Source: Kaistella soli (GTDB taxonomy: Bacteria; Bacteroidota; Bacteroidia; Flavobacteriales; Weeksellaceae). From it: a stretch of 64,000 nucleotides of DNA. Location of the stretch: assembly GCF_019038595.1 (NCBI RefSeq), contig NZ_JAHOPF010000001.1, positions 434,001 through 498,000 on the forward strand, read 5' to 3'. Made by a program: the position numbers and the translations under genes. The notes beneath the pieces were generated by a model. That model did no database searches. It worked only from the letters and a program-made list of their open reading frames with translations, and was not told where the DNA came from. Position 1 is the stretch's first letter; each line of letters begins with the position of its first letter. Shown here one piece after another: positions 34,245 through 41,867 of the stretch.

Positions 34245-34280
34245 AAAAGAATCCGGTAAAATTAATTACCGGATTCTTTT
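34245..34280 (-). terminator. Terminator of rpsF-rpsR-rplI operon
   Basis: GAATCCGGTAA (34249-34259) pairs perfectly with TTACCGGATTC (34266-34276), with A/T runs outside. The core is the same as that of the terminator at 32811-32835. Confidence 0.92.
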
Positions 34281-34297
34281 AAATATGTAAGGAAATC

Positions 34298-34819
34298 TTA
34301 TGCTTCTTCAGCAGGAGTTTCTTCTACTTTTTTCGGAGCTGGAGCAGCTTTAGGAGCAGCAGCAACTGGCGGAGCATCAGAAACGATATCGAATGCAAAG
34401 TTGTGCTCTACACTTCTGTGAAGTCTGATTAACGCTTCTACTTTACCTGTTCTCTTGATAGTGTTCCCAGGAATTTTGATATATTTTTTGTCAACCGCAA
34501 CACCTGCTTTAGCCAATTCTTCAGAAAGGTTAGCATTGTTGATAGATCCGAAAAGTTTGTCACCTGCACCTACTTTAGTAGCGATAGTGATAGATGTTTT
34601 CTTCAGCTGTTCAACGATAGCGTTTGCAGCAGCAATAAGTTTAGCTTCTTCTTCTTTTCTTGCTTCCAGAGTTGCCTCAAGATTAGCTTTGTTTTTTGGA
34701 GTTGCCAAAAGAGCTAAACCTTGTGGTAACAAGAAGTTTCTTGCATAACCTGGTTTTACGTTTACTGTATCGAACTCAAGTCCTAAGTTTTCTACGTCTT
34801 TTTTTAGGATAATTTCCAT
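34298..34819 (-). CDS. rplI: 50S ribosomal protein L9 with C-terminal extension
   Basis: 173 residues against ~149 in E. coli. N-terminal domain MEIILKKDVENLGLEFDTVNVKPGYARNFLLPQGLA is the L9 signature, followed by the long connecting helix and C-terminal rRNA-binding domain (KVGAGDKLFGSINNANLSEEL, HRSVEHNFAFDIVSD). The last ~25 residues (APPVAAAPKAAPAPKKVEETPAEEA) form a low-complexity Ala/Pro/Glu tail beyond the normal end. Third gene of the rpsF-rpsR-rplI operon. Confidence 0.97.
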   Translation of the reverse strand: MEIILKKDVENLGLEFDTVNVKPGYARNFLLPQGLALLATPKNKANLEATLEARKEEEAKLIAAANAIVEQLKKTSITIATKVGAGDKLFGSINNANLSEELAKAGVAVDKKYIKIPGNTIKRTGKVEALIRLHRSVEHNFAFDIVSDAPPVAAAPKAAPAPKKVEETPAEEA

Positions 34820-34889
34820 TGTTGTTGTCCTTTTTTAATTAGAAGTTAGGCGTTTTTATGAAACAGCCAACAACTATTTTTGGTTTGTA

Positions 34890-35192
34890 TTATTTTAATA
34901 AATCAGCTACATAAGGCATTAAAGCCAAGTGTCTTGCTCTTTTGATTGCAGCAGAAACTTTTCTTTGGTATTTCAAAGAAGTTCCTGTGTATCTTCTTGG
35001 TAAAATTTTACCTTGCTCGTTTACGAACTGAAGAAGGAATTTTTCGTCCTTATAATCTACATGCTTGATTCCGAATTTTTTGAATCTACAGTATTTTTTA
35101 TCAGTTTTTGTGTTGATATCAAGTGGAGTAAGAAATTTTACTTCCGATTCACCTCCAGCAGAGGCTTGTTTAGCCATATCATCTATTGCCAT
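34890..35192 (-). CDS. rpsR: 30S ribosomal protein S18
   Basis: 100 residues. The core [66 protein letters not shown] is clearly S18, with an N-terminal extension of ~30 residues relative to the minimal protein. Binds 16S rRNA with S6 on the platform of the small subunit. It lies between rpsF and rplI, the usual order. The Cys in KKYCRF hints at the zinc-type or residual zinc form, but only one Cys is present. Confidence 0.97.
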   Translation of the reverse strand: MAIDDMAKQASAGGESEVKFLTPLDINTKTDKKYCRFKKFGIKHVDYKDEKFLLQFVNEQGKILPRRYTGTSLKYQRKVSAAIKRARHLALMPYVADLLK

Positions 35193-35218
35193 TGTTGTAA
35201 ATTTTTAGAGGGTTAAAA

Positions 35219-35560
35219 TTAAGCTTTTGCAGTTTTTACTTTGGTTCTTCTTGTTACAGCATACTCGATCGCATGTTTGTCAAGTTTAGTGGTAAGAAAA
35301 CGGATAACTCTCTCATCACGTTTGAAAGCCAGTTCTAAATCTGCAACTACAGTTCCTTCACCTTTAAATTCGATTAAAGTGTAAAAACCATTCTTTTTCA
35401 ATTGAATTGGATAAGCCAATTTCTTAAGTCCCCAATTTTCTTTGGCAACGATTTCGCAATTGTGTGAAGTCAAAAGATCTTCGAATTTTTTTACTGCTTC
35501 CTCCACCTGTGCGTCAGATAGAACGGGAGTTAAAATGAAAACAGTTTCGTAATTGTTCAT
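35219..35560 (-). CDS. rpsF: 30S ribosomal protein S6
   Basis: 113 residues. [30 protein letters not shown], then [22 protein letters not shown] and [16 protein letters not shown] are standard S6 blocks. First gene of the leftward rpsF-rpsR-rplI operon, with a full -33/-7 promoter in front. S6 pairs with S18 in the 30S platform. Confidence 0.97.
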   Translation of the reverse strand: MNNYETVFILTPVLSDAQVEEAVKKFEDLLTSHNCEIVAKENWGLKKLAYPIQLKKNGFYTLIEFKGEGTVVADLELAFKRDERVIRFLTTKLDKHAIEYAVTRRTKVKTAKA

Positions 35561-35594
35561 AATGTTAAATAAATTTGTTAATTATTTCGAGGTG

Positions 35595-35625
35595 CAAAAG
35601 TAATCATTATTTCCTAAAGTAACAA
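35595..35625 (-). promoter_or_regulatory. Promoter of ribosomal operon
   Basis: On the minus strand TTG (35625-35623), a 20-base spacer, then TACTTTTG (35602-35595). This is a strong Bacteroidetes housekeeping promoter 35 bases before rpsF. Confidence 0.82.
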
Positions 35626-35640
35626 TTTTTCAGTAAAATA

Positions 35641-35667
35641 AAAAAGGCCTGCTAAATTGCAGGCCTT
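35641..35667 (-). terminator. Terminator of T9SS cargo gene
   Basis: AAGGCCTGC (35644-35652) pairs with GCAGGCCTT (35659-35667); on the minus strand it is followed by a T run. Confidence 0.9.
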
Positions 35668-35686
35668 CGTATTAATTCAGATTAAT

Positions 35687-37288
35687 TTACTTTTTAATCA
35701 TTTTTACTGACTGAACTCCTTTGTCAGTTTCAATATTCACGACATAAACTCCGGAAGCTAATTTAGATAGATTAACCTGGGATTTTGATGCATTTAGAAC
35801 ATGAGTGGAAACTGATTTTCCGGTAGCGTCAAAAACAGTAATGGATTTCACTTTTTCAGGTGATTCAATGTTAAGAACATCGACTACAGGATTTGGATAA
35901 AGCTTAACTGCGTTTTTAGCCTGATCGTTTACTCCTAATGCACCTACCGTAATGGTGTAATCTTCTACCTGGCCAAATGCAGCTCCTGCACAAGGATCAA
36001 CATAATTGGTAGTACCAAAAATCTTTTTCACTCTCATTCTGGTATTGCCCAAGGTTGCATCTGAAGGTACAGCAAGAGACTGTACAGCCTGTACTGCGTC
36101 GGTTCCGTTAGAGTTCACAATAGTTTGTGTAATCTGATATACTTCACCGGCATCATTCAGGACGCCGTTTTGGTTCCAGTCGATAAATACTACAAATCTG
36201 TTGGTAAAGTTTCCGTCAGTATTGCCTTTTAATGTAATAGGATAAGAAGATCCCTGTACTACGTTTCCAAAGATTGTTGTGAAGTTTTCATGATCTGGTG
36301 TTGCGTTTACCGTTGCTGAAGTTGCGTTGTTGATTCCGGCAAAATTAACGAGTGTAATCGGTTCCGTATTGGAAGTGATTACTATTGGTCCGCAATATGG
36401 CGCGAATGGATTGGCCATCGTGGTGAATGAAAATTCTGAACATCCTGTTGCATCTCCGGCACCATTTTTAGCAATAACTTTCCAGTAATAGGTAGTTGAA
36501 GCGGCGAGTCCATTTGCTGAAGTAGTTGTACCTGTTACATTTCCAAGCAGGGTCGTAGGGTTCGGAGCAGTACCTAAATACACATCGTAGCTCGCAGGAG
36601 CAGGTCCTGTTGAAGCTGCTGTCCAGGAAAGAGTTACCGGTGCTGTATAATCTATTCCGGTTGCAGCATTGGCTGGAGCAACCTGAGTTACACAGTTAGG
36701 AGGCGAAGTTGGTGCAAGATTCACTGAAATATTATCTATCAATAAAACAAATTTATCATTTGAATTATTAACAAATGCAACACGTACAGTCGTTCCTGAA
36801 TATGCTCCAAGATTTGCGGTTCGTGTAACCCATGCAGAATTTTCACCAGCTGTGCTGAATAACTGTACAGTAAAATCACTTACCGTATTTCCACCGTTCG
36901 GAGCTAACATTACTTTGTAACCATCAGGAAATAGAGCATCCTGAGCTTTAGCATCCCATTGCAAATAAGTATTTGCAGCAGGAAGTAAAATTTGTGGAGA
37001 AACCAGCCAGTCATTAGAGGTGCCGGCAGGGCTGTACCACGAAGAACTCATCGCGGCGAAATCATTATCCGGTCCGCCGTAGTTGGGAGTTGGTCCACCT
37101 CTGTTTTTTCTAATCCAGGCACCAGCGTCAAATTCAGCTACTGTAGGATCATGGGTAAGACCGTCGACGTCGATAAGTGTCCAGGCTGCGATACCGGGAC
37201 CTGCCCCGTCAAAGTTTTCCTGGAAAATTTGTGCATTGCCCAAGAAGGGAATTGCCAGAAATGAGGCAAATAGTAAAATTTTTTTCAT
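35687..37288 (-). CDS. Secreted multidomain protein with T9SS type A sorting domain
   Basis: 533 residues. Signal peptide MKKILLFASFLAIPFLGNAQ. Domains in order: a cleaved-adhesin/MAM-like jelly roll (~residues 20-190; FQENFDGAG, TSNDWLVSPQILLP, LIDNISV), a fibronectin-III-like domain (~200-290; SYDVYLGTAPNPTTLLG, TYYWKVIAKN), a GEVED-type domain (~300-445; FIDWNQNGVLNDAGEVYQI, RMRVKKIFG, FGQVEDYTITV), and a C-terminal sorting signal (~460-533; KLYPNPVVDVLNIES, GKSV, GVYVVNIETDKGVQSVKMIKK). The last is recognised by the type IX secretion system, placing it on the cell surface or outside. No protease motif, so an adhesin-like role is likely. Confidence 0.93.
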   Translation of the reverse strand: MKKILLFASFLAIPFLGNAQIFQENFDGAGPGIAAWTLIDVDGLTHDPTVAEFDAGAWIRKNRGGPTPNYGGPDNDFAAMSSSWYSPAGTSNDWLVSPQILLPAANTYLQWDAKAQDALFPDGYKVMLAPNGGNTVSDFTVQLFSTAGENSAWVTRTANLGAYSGTTVRVAFVNNSNDKFVLLIDNISVNLAPTSPPNCVTQVAPANAATGIDYTAPVTLSWTAASTGPAPASYDVYLGTAPNPTTLLGNVTGTTTSANGLAASTTYYWKVIAKNGAGDATGCSEFSFTTMANPFAPYCGPIVITSNTEPITLVNFAGINNATSATVNATPDHENFTTIFGNVVQGSSYPITLKGNTDGNFTNRFVVFIDWNQNGVLNDAGEVYQITQTIVNSNGTDAVQAVQSLAVPSDATLGNTRMRVKKIFGTTNYVDPCAGAAFGQVEDYTITVGALGVNDQAKNAVKLYPNPVVDVLNIESPEKVKSITVFDATGKSVSTHVLNASKSQVNLSKLASGVYVVNIETDKGVQSVKMIKK

Positions 37289-37320
37289 AAGTACTAATTT
37301 AATTTGGTTAAACTTACTCT

Positions 37321-37351
37321 CAAAGCTAAGTATAAAAAATTAAATCACCAA
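37321..37351 (-). promoter_or_regulatory. Promoter of T9SS cargo gene
   Basis: Minus-strand TTG (37351-37349), a 20-base spacer, TAGCTTTG (37328-37321), with the ATG 32 bases further on. Confidence 0.78.
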
Positions 37352-37450
37352 TGAAAATCATTTATTTTATTGAAATTAATATTAAATTTAATTAATAATT
37401 GATAATTTGATAACGGTTTTATGATTTGGATCATACCCGCATCGGAGGAT

Positions 37451-38203
37451 TTAAAATACAAAATCTTTCATTCTGGCAAAAGCAAACTCATTTTCATTCA
37501 TCCACTGAAGAAAACTTTCCAGTTTGTCCTCCGTTTTTCGTCCGGTGTTGTACCTGCGGTAAAAAGGAATTTTAAATTTAAATTTTTCGTAATCTGTAAA
37601 CTGCCAGGAGTTGAGATAAATCAGCACAAAATCGTCCTGTTTGATCGTTTCCACCACCATGTTTTGATAAAAGTTCAGTGGAACGGTCTGAAATACAAAA
37701 TCGTTATAAGGAATCTGCGAATAGGGCGAAATGCTTTCCGGAACGATACTGATCCCGTTTTCTTCAATAATTTCTGTGCTTCTTTCCAGTCTTTTCAGCG
37801 GAAAAAGAATATTGGCATTTTCGATATTAGAAATATAGCTGAATTCAAGGTTTTTCAGTTCGCTCACAGAAACGGTGACCTCTTTCTGCCGGATACCGCG
37901 GATGAGTTTTTCAATAAAATCTTCGGTTGCTTTCTTGGCGCTTTCGATTTGCTTTATATCAGAATCGGCGTTGTACAAAGAAATTTCATGACCCTGACTT
38001 ACGATTTTCTTAATTAAAGGCTTCAGTTTTTCTGTGATCGAAATCTCAATAAAAAAAGAAGCCAGTATGTGATGTTTTTCCAAAACCCGAAGAATCTGGG
38101 AAACATTGTTTTCAGTGATTTTTAAAATTTCGTCATCAGTAATCCGGTAATTATTTTTAAAATCCCTTTTATTATTAATGATGTTGAAAGTAAGTAAAAT
38201 CAT
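37451..38203 (-). CDS. Degenerate polysaccharide-deacetylase-like protein
   Basis: 250 residues. The order of strands resembles the NodB/polysaccharide deacetylase fold: MILLTFNIINNKRDF at the start, ILRVLEKHHILASFFIEISI, IKKIVSQGHEISLYNAD, then LERSTEIIEENGISIVPESISP. The catalytic Asp-Asp after the first strand is replaced by FNI, and the metal-binding H-x-x-x-H after GHEI is missing. It therefore looks catalytically dead or changed in chemistry. No signal peptide, so cytoplasmic. It begins five bases after the threonine-dehydrogenase stop and is likely co-transcribed with it. Confidence 0.7.
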   Translation of the reverse strand: MILLTFNIINNKRDFKNNYRITDDEILKITENNVSQILRVLEKHHILASFFIEISITEKLKPLIKKIVSQGHEISLYNADSDIKQIESAKKATEDFIEKLIRGIRQKEVTVSVSELKNLEFSYISNIENANILFPLKRLERSTEIIEENGISIVPESISPYSQIPYNDFVFQTVPLNFYQNMVVETIKQDDFVLIYLNSWQFTDYEKFKFKIPFYRRYNTGRKTEDKLESFLQWMNENEFAFARMKDFVF

Positions 38204-38208
38204 GCAGA

Positions 38209-39171
38209 TTATTTCCCCAGTTTCACTTTAAGGTTCTTCAGCATATCTTTCGTCATCGCAGTAATATCGAAATCATAGGTTAAACCCCAGTCTTTTTTCG
38301 CGATAGAATCATCAATAGAAGCCGGCCACGAATCCGCGATGGCTTGTCTGAAATCAGGCTGATAATCAATTTCAAAACCTGGCATTTCCTTTTTAATTTC
38401 TTCCGCGAGTTCTTTTGGAGTAAAAGATAATCCGCCCAAATTATAAGAAGTATGAACAGTTAAACTTTCTTTTGGCGCTTCCATCAGTTTTAAAGTAGCA
38501 TTGATGGCATCATCCATGTAAAGCATCGGCATAGCGGTGTCTTCGGAAATGAAACTCGTGTACTTTCCTTCCTCCACAGCTTCGTAGAAAATCTCTACAG
38601 CATAATCGGTAGTTCCGCCACCTGCAGGTGTTTTCCAGGAAATCAAACCGGGATAACGGATGCTTCTCACATCTACACCAAATTTATCATGGTAATATTC
38701 GCACCATTTTTCACCTGCCATTTTCGAAATTCCGTAAACAGTAGTTGGATTCAAAACAACATCCTGACCTACATTTTCTTTAGGGATCCCCTTTCCGAAA
38801 ACAGCAATAGAACTGGGCCAGAATACTTTTTTCAGCAGACCTTCCTTAGCCATTTCACAGAAATTCAGCAACGGTTCGATATTGAGTTTCCACGCAAAAA
38901 GCGGCTGTTTTTCAGAAGTTCCGGAAAGTAGGGAGGCCAAATGATATACTGTAGTGATTTCGTAATCTTTTACCACCTGTCTCACCAATTGGGTATTGGA
39001 AACATCCATCCGCTCATAAAATCCTGCAGAAGTAAGGTTTTTGTCCCAACGGTCGAGGCCTGAAGCCACAACGTTTTCTGCGCCGTGAATTTCCACTAAT
39101 CTGTTGGTAAGTTCGGTGCCGATTTGTCCCAGAGCACCGGTAATAAGAATTTTTTCCGTGTAGGATTCCAT
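38209..39171 (-). CDS. L-threonine 3-dehydrogenase, SDR type
   Basis: 320 residues. Extended SDR: NAD-binding GALGQIGTEL at residues 12-21, catalytic Y-x3-K in TTVYGISKMAGEKW, and the family block IRYPGLISWKTPAGGGTTDYAVEIFYEAVE, which is typical of the flavobacterial threonine dehydrogenase related to GalE. It oxidises L-threonine to 2-amino-3-oxobutyrate with NAD+, unrelated in fold to the zinc Tdh of E. coli. The downstream pseudo-deacetylase shares the transcript. Promoter box at 39198-39205. Confidence 0.9.
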   Translation of the reverse strand: MESYTEKILITGALGQIGTELTNRLVEIHGAENVVASGLDRWDKNLTSAGFYERMDVSNTQLVRQVVKDYEITTVYHLASLLSGTSEKQPLFAWKLNIEPLLNFCEMAKEGLLKKVFWPSSIAVFGKGIPKENVGQDVVLNPTTVYGISKMAGEKWCEYYHDKFGVDVRSIRYPGLISWKTPAGGGTTDYAVEIFYEAVEEGKYTSFISEDTAMPMLYMDDAINATLKLMEAPKESLTVHTSYNLGGLSFTPKELAEEIKKEMPGFEIDYQPDFRQAIADSWPASIDDSIAKKDWGLTYDFDITAMTKDMLKNLKVKLGK

Positions 39172-39197
39172 TTTTAGAATTTAGAATTAGATTATAG

Positions 39198-39205
39198 CAA
39201 ATTTA
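39198..39205 (-). promoter_or_regulatory. -7 box of threonine dehydrogenase gene
   Basis: Minus-strand TAAATTTG, 26 bases before the ATG at 39171. Confidence 0.5.
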
Positions 39206-39250
39206 AAAATTTTAAGGAATTTTCAGGGATGAATTCCTTAAATAATTATC

Positions 39251-39340
39251 AGGGCGACAATTTCCGTCTTCCACTCCCAATTTTTTTGGCGGCGGCGAAG
39301 CCGCCGCCAAAAAAGATTTCCGTTCAAGCCGGTCGCAATT
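39251..39340. repeat. Intergenic hairpin element, copy 2
   Basis: A perfect inner hairpin: GGCGGCGGC (39288-39296), loop GAA, GCCGCCGCC (39300-39308), extended by seven T and six A. Outer GCGAC (39254-39258) pairs with GTCGC (39332-39336). Its right arm matches that of the 28022-28106 element in order and spacing. It lies between two divergent genes, so it is not a terminator for either. The rest of the 39172-39407 gap holds only the promoters. Confidence 0.65.
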
Positions 39341-39407
39341 TGGTTTTATCATAAAGCATTCAGCAATTGTTTATTCATTTTCCTTACTTTTACTCAAACT
39401 TTTAAAA

Positions 39408-41093
39408 ATGAAAAAACTGCTCTTTTTCCTTATTCTCTCGTCTCAGTTTGCATTCTCTCAATTCACAGATATTAATATCGTTAAGGAAATCCGGTCCAAA
39501 GACAAAGGTTTGGTGGTTTCTGCGCATCCGCTGGCGAGTGAAGCCGGGGCAAAAATGATGAAAATGGGCGGCAACGCTTTTGATGCCGTAATTGCCACTC
39601 AGCTGGCGTTAGCGGTGGTTTATCCGCAAGCCGGAAACATTGGTGGCGGCGGTTTTTTGGTTGGAGTAAAAAACAATGGTGAGAAATTCACTATTGATTT
39701 TCGGGAAACAGCACCTTCAAAAGCCTCCCGTGATATGTATCTCGACAAAAACGGAAATGCGAATACCGATCTTTCCCAAAACGGAAGATTAGCTGTCGGG
39801 ATTCCCGGTTCGGTGGCAGGTTTTTATGCCACATTAAAGCACGCGAAACTACCTATGGAAAATCTTATTCAGCCCGCAATCGATTTAGCGGAAAAAGGAT
39901 TTGCTGTTACTGAAAAAGAAGCTAGACTTTTGAACAGCCAGATGGAATATTTCAACCGGCACAACAAATTACAAACCGTCTTCCAGAAAAAAACGCCGTG
40001 GAAACAGGGCGATATTCTGATGCAGAAAGATTTAGCGGAAACACTGAAACGCATTCAGAAGAGCGGTGAAAAAGGTTTTTATGAAGGAAAAACAGCGGAA
40101 TTGATTGCTGAAGAAATGAAACGCGGAAATGGAATCATCACTTTAAATGACCTGAAAAACTATAAAGTAGCGCAAAGAAAACCTATTGTTTTCGATTATA
40201 AGGGAAATGAAATCGTCTCCATGCCTTTGCCGTCAAGCGGTGGAGTTTTATTGGCCCAAATGTTAAAAATGTCAGGTTTTGAGAATTTGGAGCAGTATCA
40301 GCAAAACTCAACCGAGGCAGTACAGATTATGGTGGAAGCAGAAAGACGCGCTTTCGCTGACAGAGCGGAATTTATGGGCGATCCCGATTTTATAAAAGAC
40401 CAGACCGAAATGCTTATTTCTGATGAATATTTAAAGAACCGTTGGAAAAGTTTCAGTAAAAATCAGGCAACGCCAAGTTCGGAAGTAGGGAAAATAACGC
40501 CGCAGCCCAAAGAATCTACCGAAACCACGCACATTTCTATTATAGATAAAGAAGGAAATGCGGTGGCGGTCACTACAACCCTGAACGGACTTTACGGAAG
40601 CAAAGTGGTTGTTTCCGGTGCCGGATTTTTCCTGAACAATGAAATGGACGATTTCTCCATAAAACCGGGAGTTCCGAATATGTTTGGTGCCGTGGGCGGG
40701 GAAGCCAATTCCATTAAAGCCGGAAAACGGATGCTGAGTTCAATGACGCCAACGATCGTGCTGAAAAACGGAAAACCTTTTATTGTAGTGGGTACGCCGG
40801 GTGGAACGACCATTCCGACTTCGGTCTATCAGTCGGTGGTGAATGTTATTGATTTTAAACTCAATCCAAATATGACTGTTAATTCACCAAAATTTCATCA
40901 TCAGTGGCTGCCTGAAAGTGTCATGGTAGAAAAGAATTTCCCGGAAACAACAATTAAAAATCTGGAAAAAATGAATTACAAAATTGAAAGGGTTGCTCAA
41001 ATCGGGAGAACAGAAATGATCGTGGTTGATGAAAATGGAAACGCCACGGCAGTTGCAGACGGTAGAGGAGATGATTCGGTGGCGGCAGAATAA
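39408..41093 (+). CDS. ggt: Gamma-glutamyltransferase (periplasmic)
   Basis: 561 residues. Signal peptide MKKLLFFLILSSQFAFSQ. Large-subunit motifs GLVVSAHPLASEAGAKMMKMGGNAFDAVIATQLALAVVYPQAGNIGGGGF and DFRETAP. The autocleavage/nucleophile Thr is the second in ESTETTHISIID, followed by TTTLNGLYGSKVV, NNEMDDF and TPTIVLKNGKPFIVVGTPGGTTI. Cleaves gamma-glutamyl bonds, mainly of glutathione, in the periplasm. A Crp/Fnr-type gene follows after six bases, then a terminator, so the two form an operon. Confidence 0.96.
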   Translation: MKKLLFFLILSSQFAFSQFTDINIVKEIRSKDKGLVVSAHPLASEAGAKMMKMGGNAFDAVIATQLALAVVYPQAGNIGGGGFLVGVKNNGEKFTIDFRETAPSKASRDMYLDKNGNANTDLSQNGRLAVGIPGSVAGFYATLKHAKLPMENLIQPAIDLAEKGFAVTEKEARLLNSQMEYFNRHNKLQTVFQKKTPWKQGDILMQKDLAETLKRIQKSGEKGFYEGKTAELIAEEMKRGNGIITLNDLKNYKVAQRKPIVFDYKGNEIVSMPLPSSGGVLLAQMLKMSGFENLEQYQQNSTEAVQIMVEAERRAFADRAEFMGDPDFIKDQTEMLISDEYLKNRWKSFSKNQATPSSEVGKITPQPKESTETTHISIIDKEGNAVAVTTTLNGLYGSKVVVSGAGFFLNNEMDDFSIKPGVPNMFGAVGGEANSIKAGKRMLSSMTPTIVLKNGKPFIVVGTPGGTTIPTSVYQSVVNVIDFKLNPNMTVNSPKFHHQWLPESVMVEKNFPETTIKNLEKMNYKIERVAQIGRTEMIVVDENGNATAVADGRGDDSVAAE

Positions 41094-41099
41094 TTTTAT

Positions 41100-41702
41100 A
41101 TGGTAAAAAATAAAGAAAACAGAGATTTTATAAGAACAAAAGTACTTTCATATAAACCCGATTTTAATTTAGAAATTTTAGAACTCGGTTTAGAGGAATT
41201 TGAGGTTTGGAACTGTAAAAGCGGGGAGTTTATTTTAAAAGCGGGTGAGATATGTAAAAGGATTTTCATGGTTGAAAACTCAATTACACGCTGCTATTTT
41301 GTGGATAAGGACGGCGAGGAAAGGACGGTTTGGCTGGAAGAGCAAAGTACTGTGATTACGGAATATGAAAGCTTCAGTTCACAGACAGTCAGCAAATGCG
41401 ATATCTGCTGTTATGAAGATTCTGCGGTTTATTCGATCGATAAGGAAAATTTAATGAAGCTTTACGCAAGATATCACGACTGGGCACTGTTTGGATTACT
41501 GGTAATGGAAGAGCATTATGTCAATCTGCTGAAATTCGGAAATACAATTAATTTTAATAATGCAAGTGAAAATTATGATCTTGTAGAAAGCTATTTCTCC
41601 CGGTATTTAGATGTGGTGCCTCTCAAACATCTTGCTTCCTGGCTCAACATTTCTGCAGTACATTTATCCCGGATTCGTAAAGAAAGAATTAAATTACGGT
41701 AA
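41100..41702 (+). CDS. Crp/Fnr-family transcriptional regulator
   Basis: 200 residues. An N-terminal cyclic-nucleotide-binding-like jelly roll (about 20-125; FILKAGEICKRIFMVENSITRCYFVDKDGEERTVWL) and a C-terminal winged helix ending LKHLASWLNISAVHLSRIRKERIKLR. This is the shorter Bacteroidetes Crp/Fnr type. Several Cys (CKSGE, KCDICCYE) lie in the sensory domain, but not in an Fnr-like iron-sulfur pattern. Six bases after ggt; it could regulate thiol or peptide metabolism, which is inference. Confidence 0.9.
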   Translation: MVKNKENRDFIRTKVLSYKPDFNLEILELGLEEFEVWNCKSGEFILKAGEICKRIFMVENSITRCYFVDKDGEERTVWLEEQSTVITEYESFSSQTVSKCDICCYEDSAVYSIDKENLMKLYARYHDWALFGLLVMEEHYVNLLKFGNTINFNNASENYDLVESYFSRYLDVVPLKHLASWLNISAVHLSRIRKERIKLR

Positions 41703-41802
41703 ATAAACAAATGTTAAGTGATATTTAATATCGCCATAATATCTTTGTAATGATTGCAGAACACAAATGATGAAATGAAATTATAGCAATCGCATTATTT
41801 TC

Positions 41803-41852
41803 TTGCCTTTGTTGTATCGATTGATAATTGTACAACAAAGCGCAAGTTTTTT
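41803..41852 (+). terminator. Terminator of ggt-crp operon
   Basis: Long stem with one bulge: CTTGC(C)TTTGTTGTA (41803-41816) pairs with TACAACAAAGCGCAAG (41831-41846), loop 14 bases, then TTTTTT. Long and stable. Confidence 0.8.
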
Positions 41853-41867
41853 AAGCTTCTGAAGCAT

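Noticed and set aside
37421-38017. 198-codon open frame antisense to the deacetylase-like gene
   Set aside because: The other strand fits operon context and family pattern; this frame has none.
39281-39314. GGCGGCGGC hairpin as Rho-independent terminator
   Set aside because: It lies between two divergently transcribed genes, so no gene ends there.
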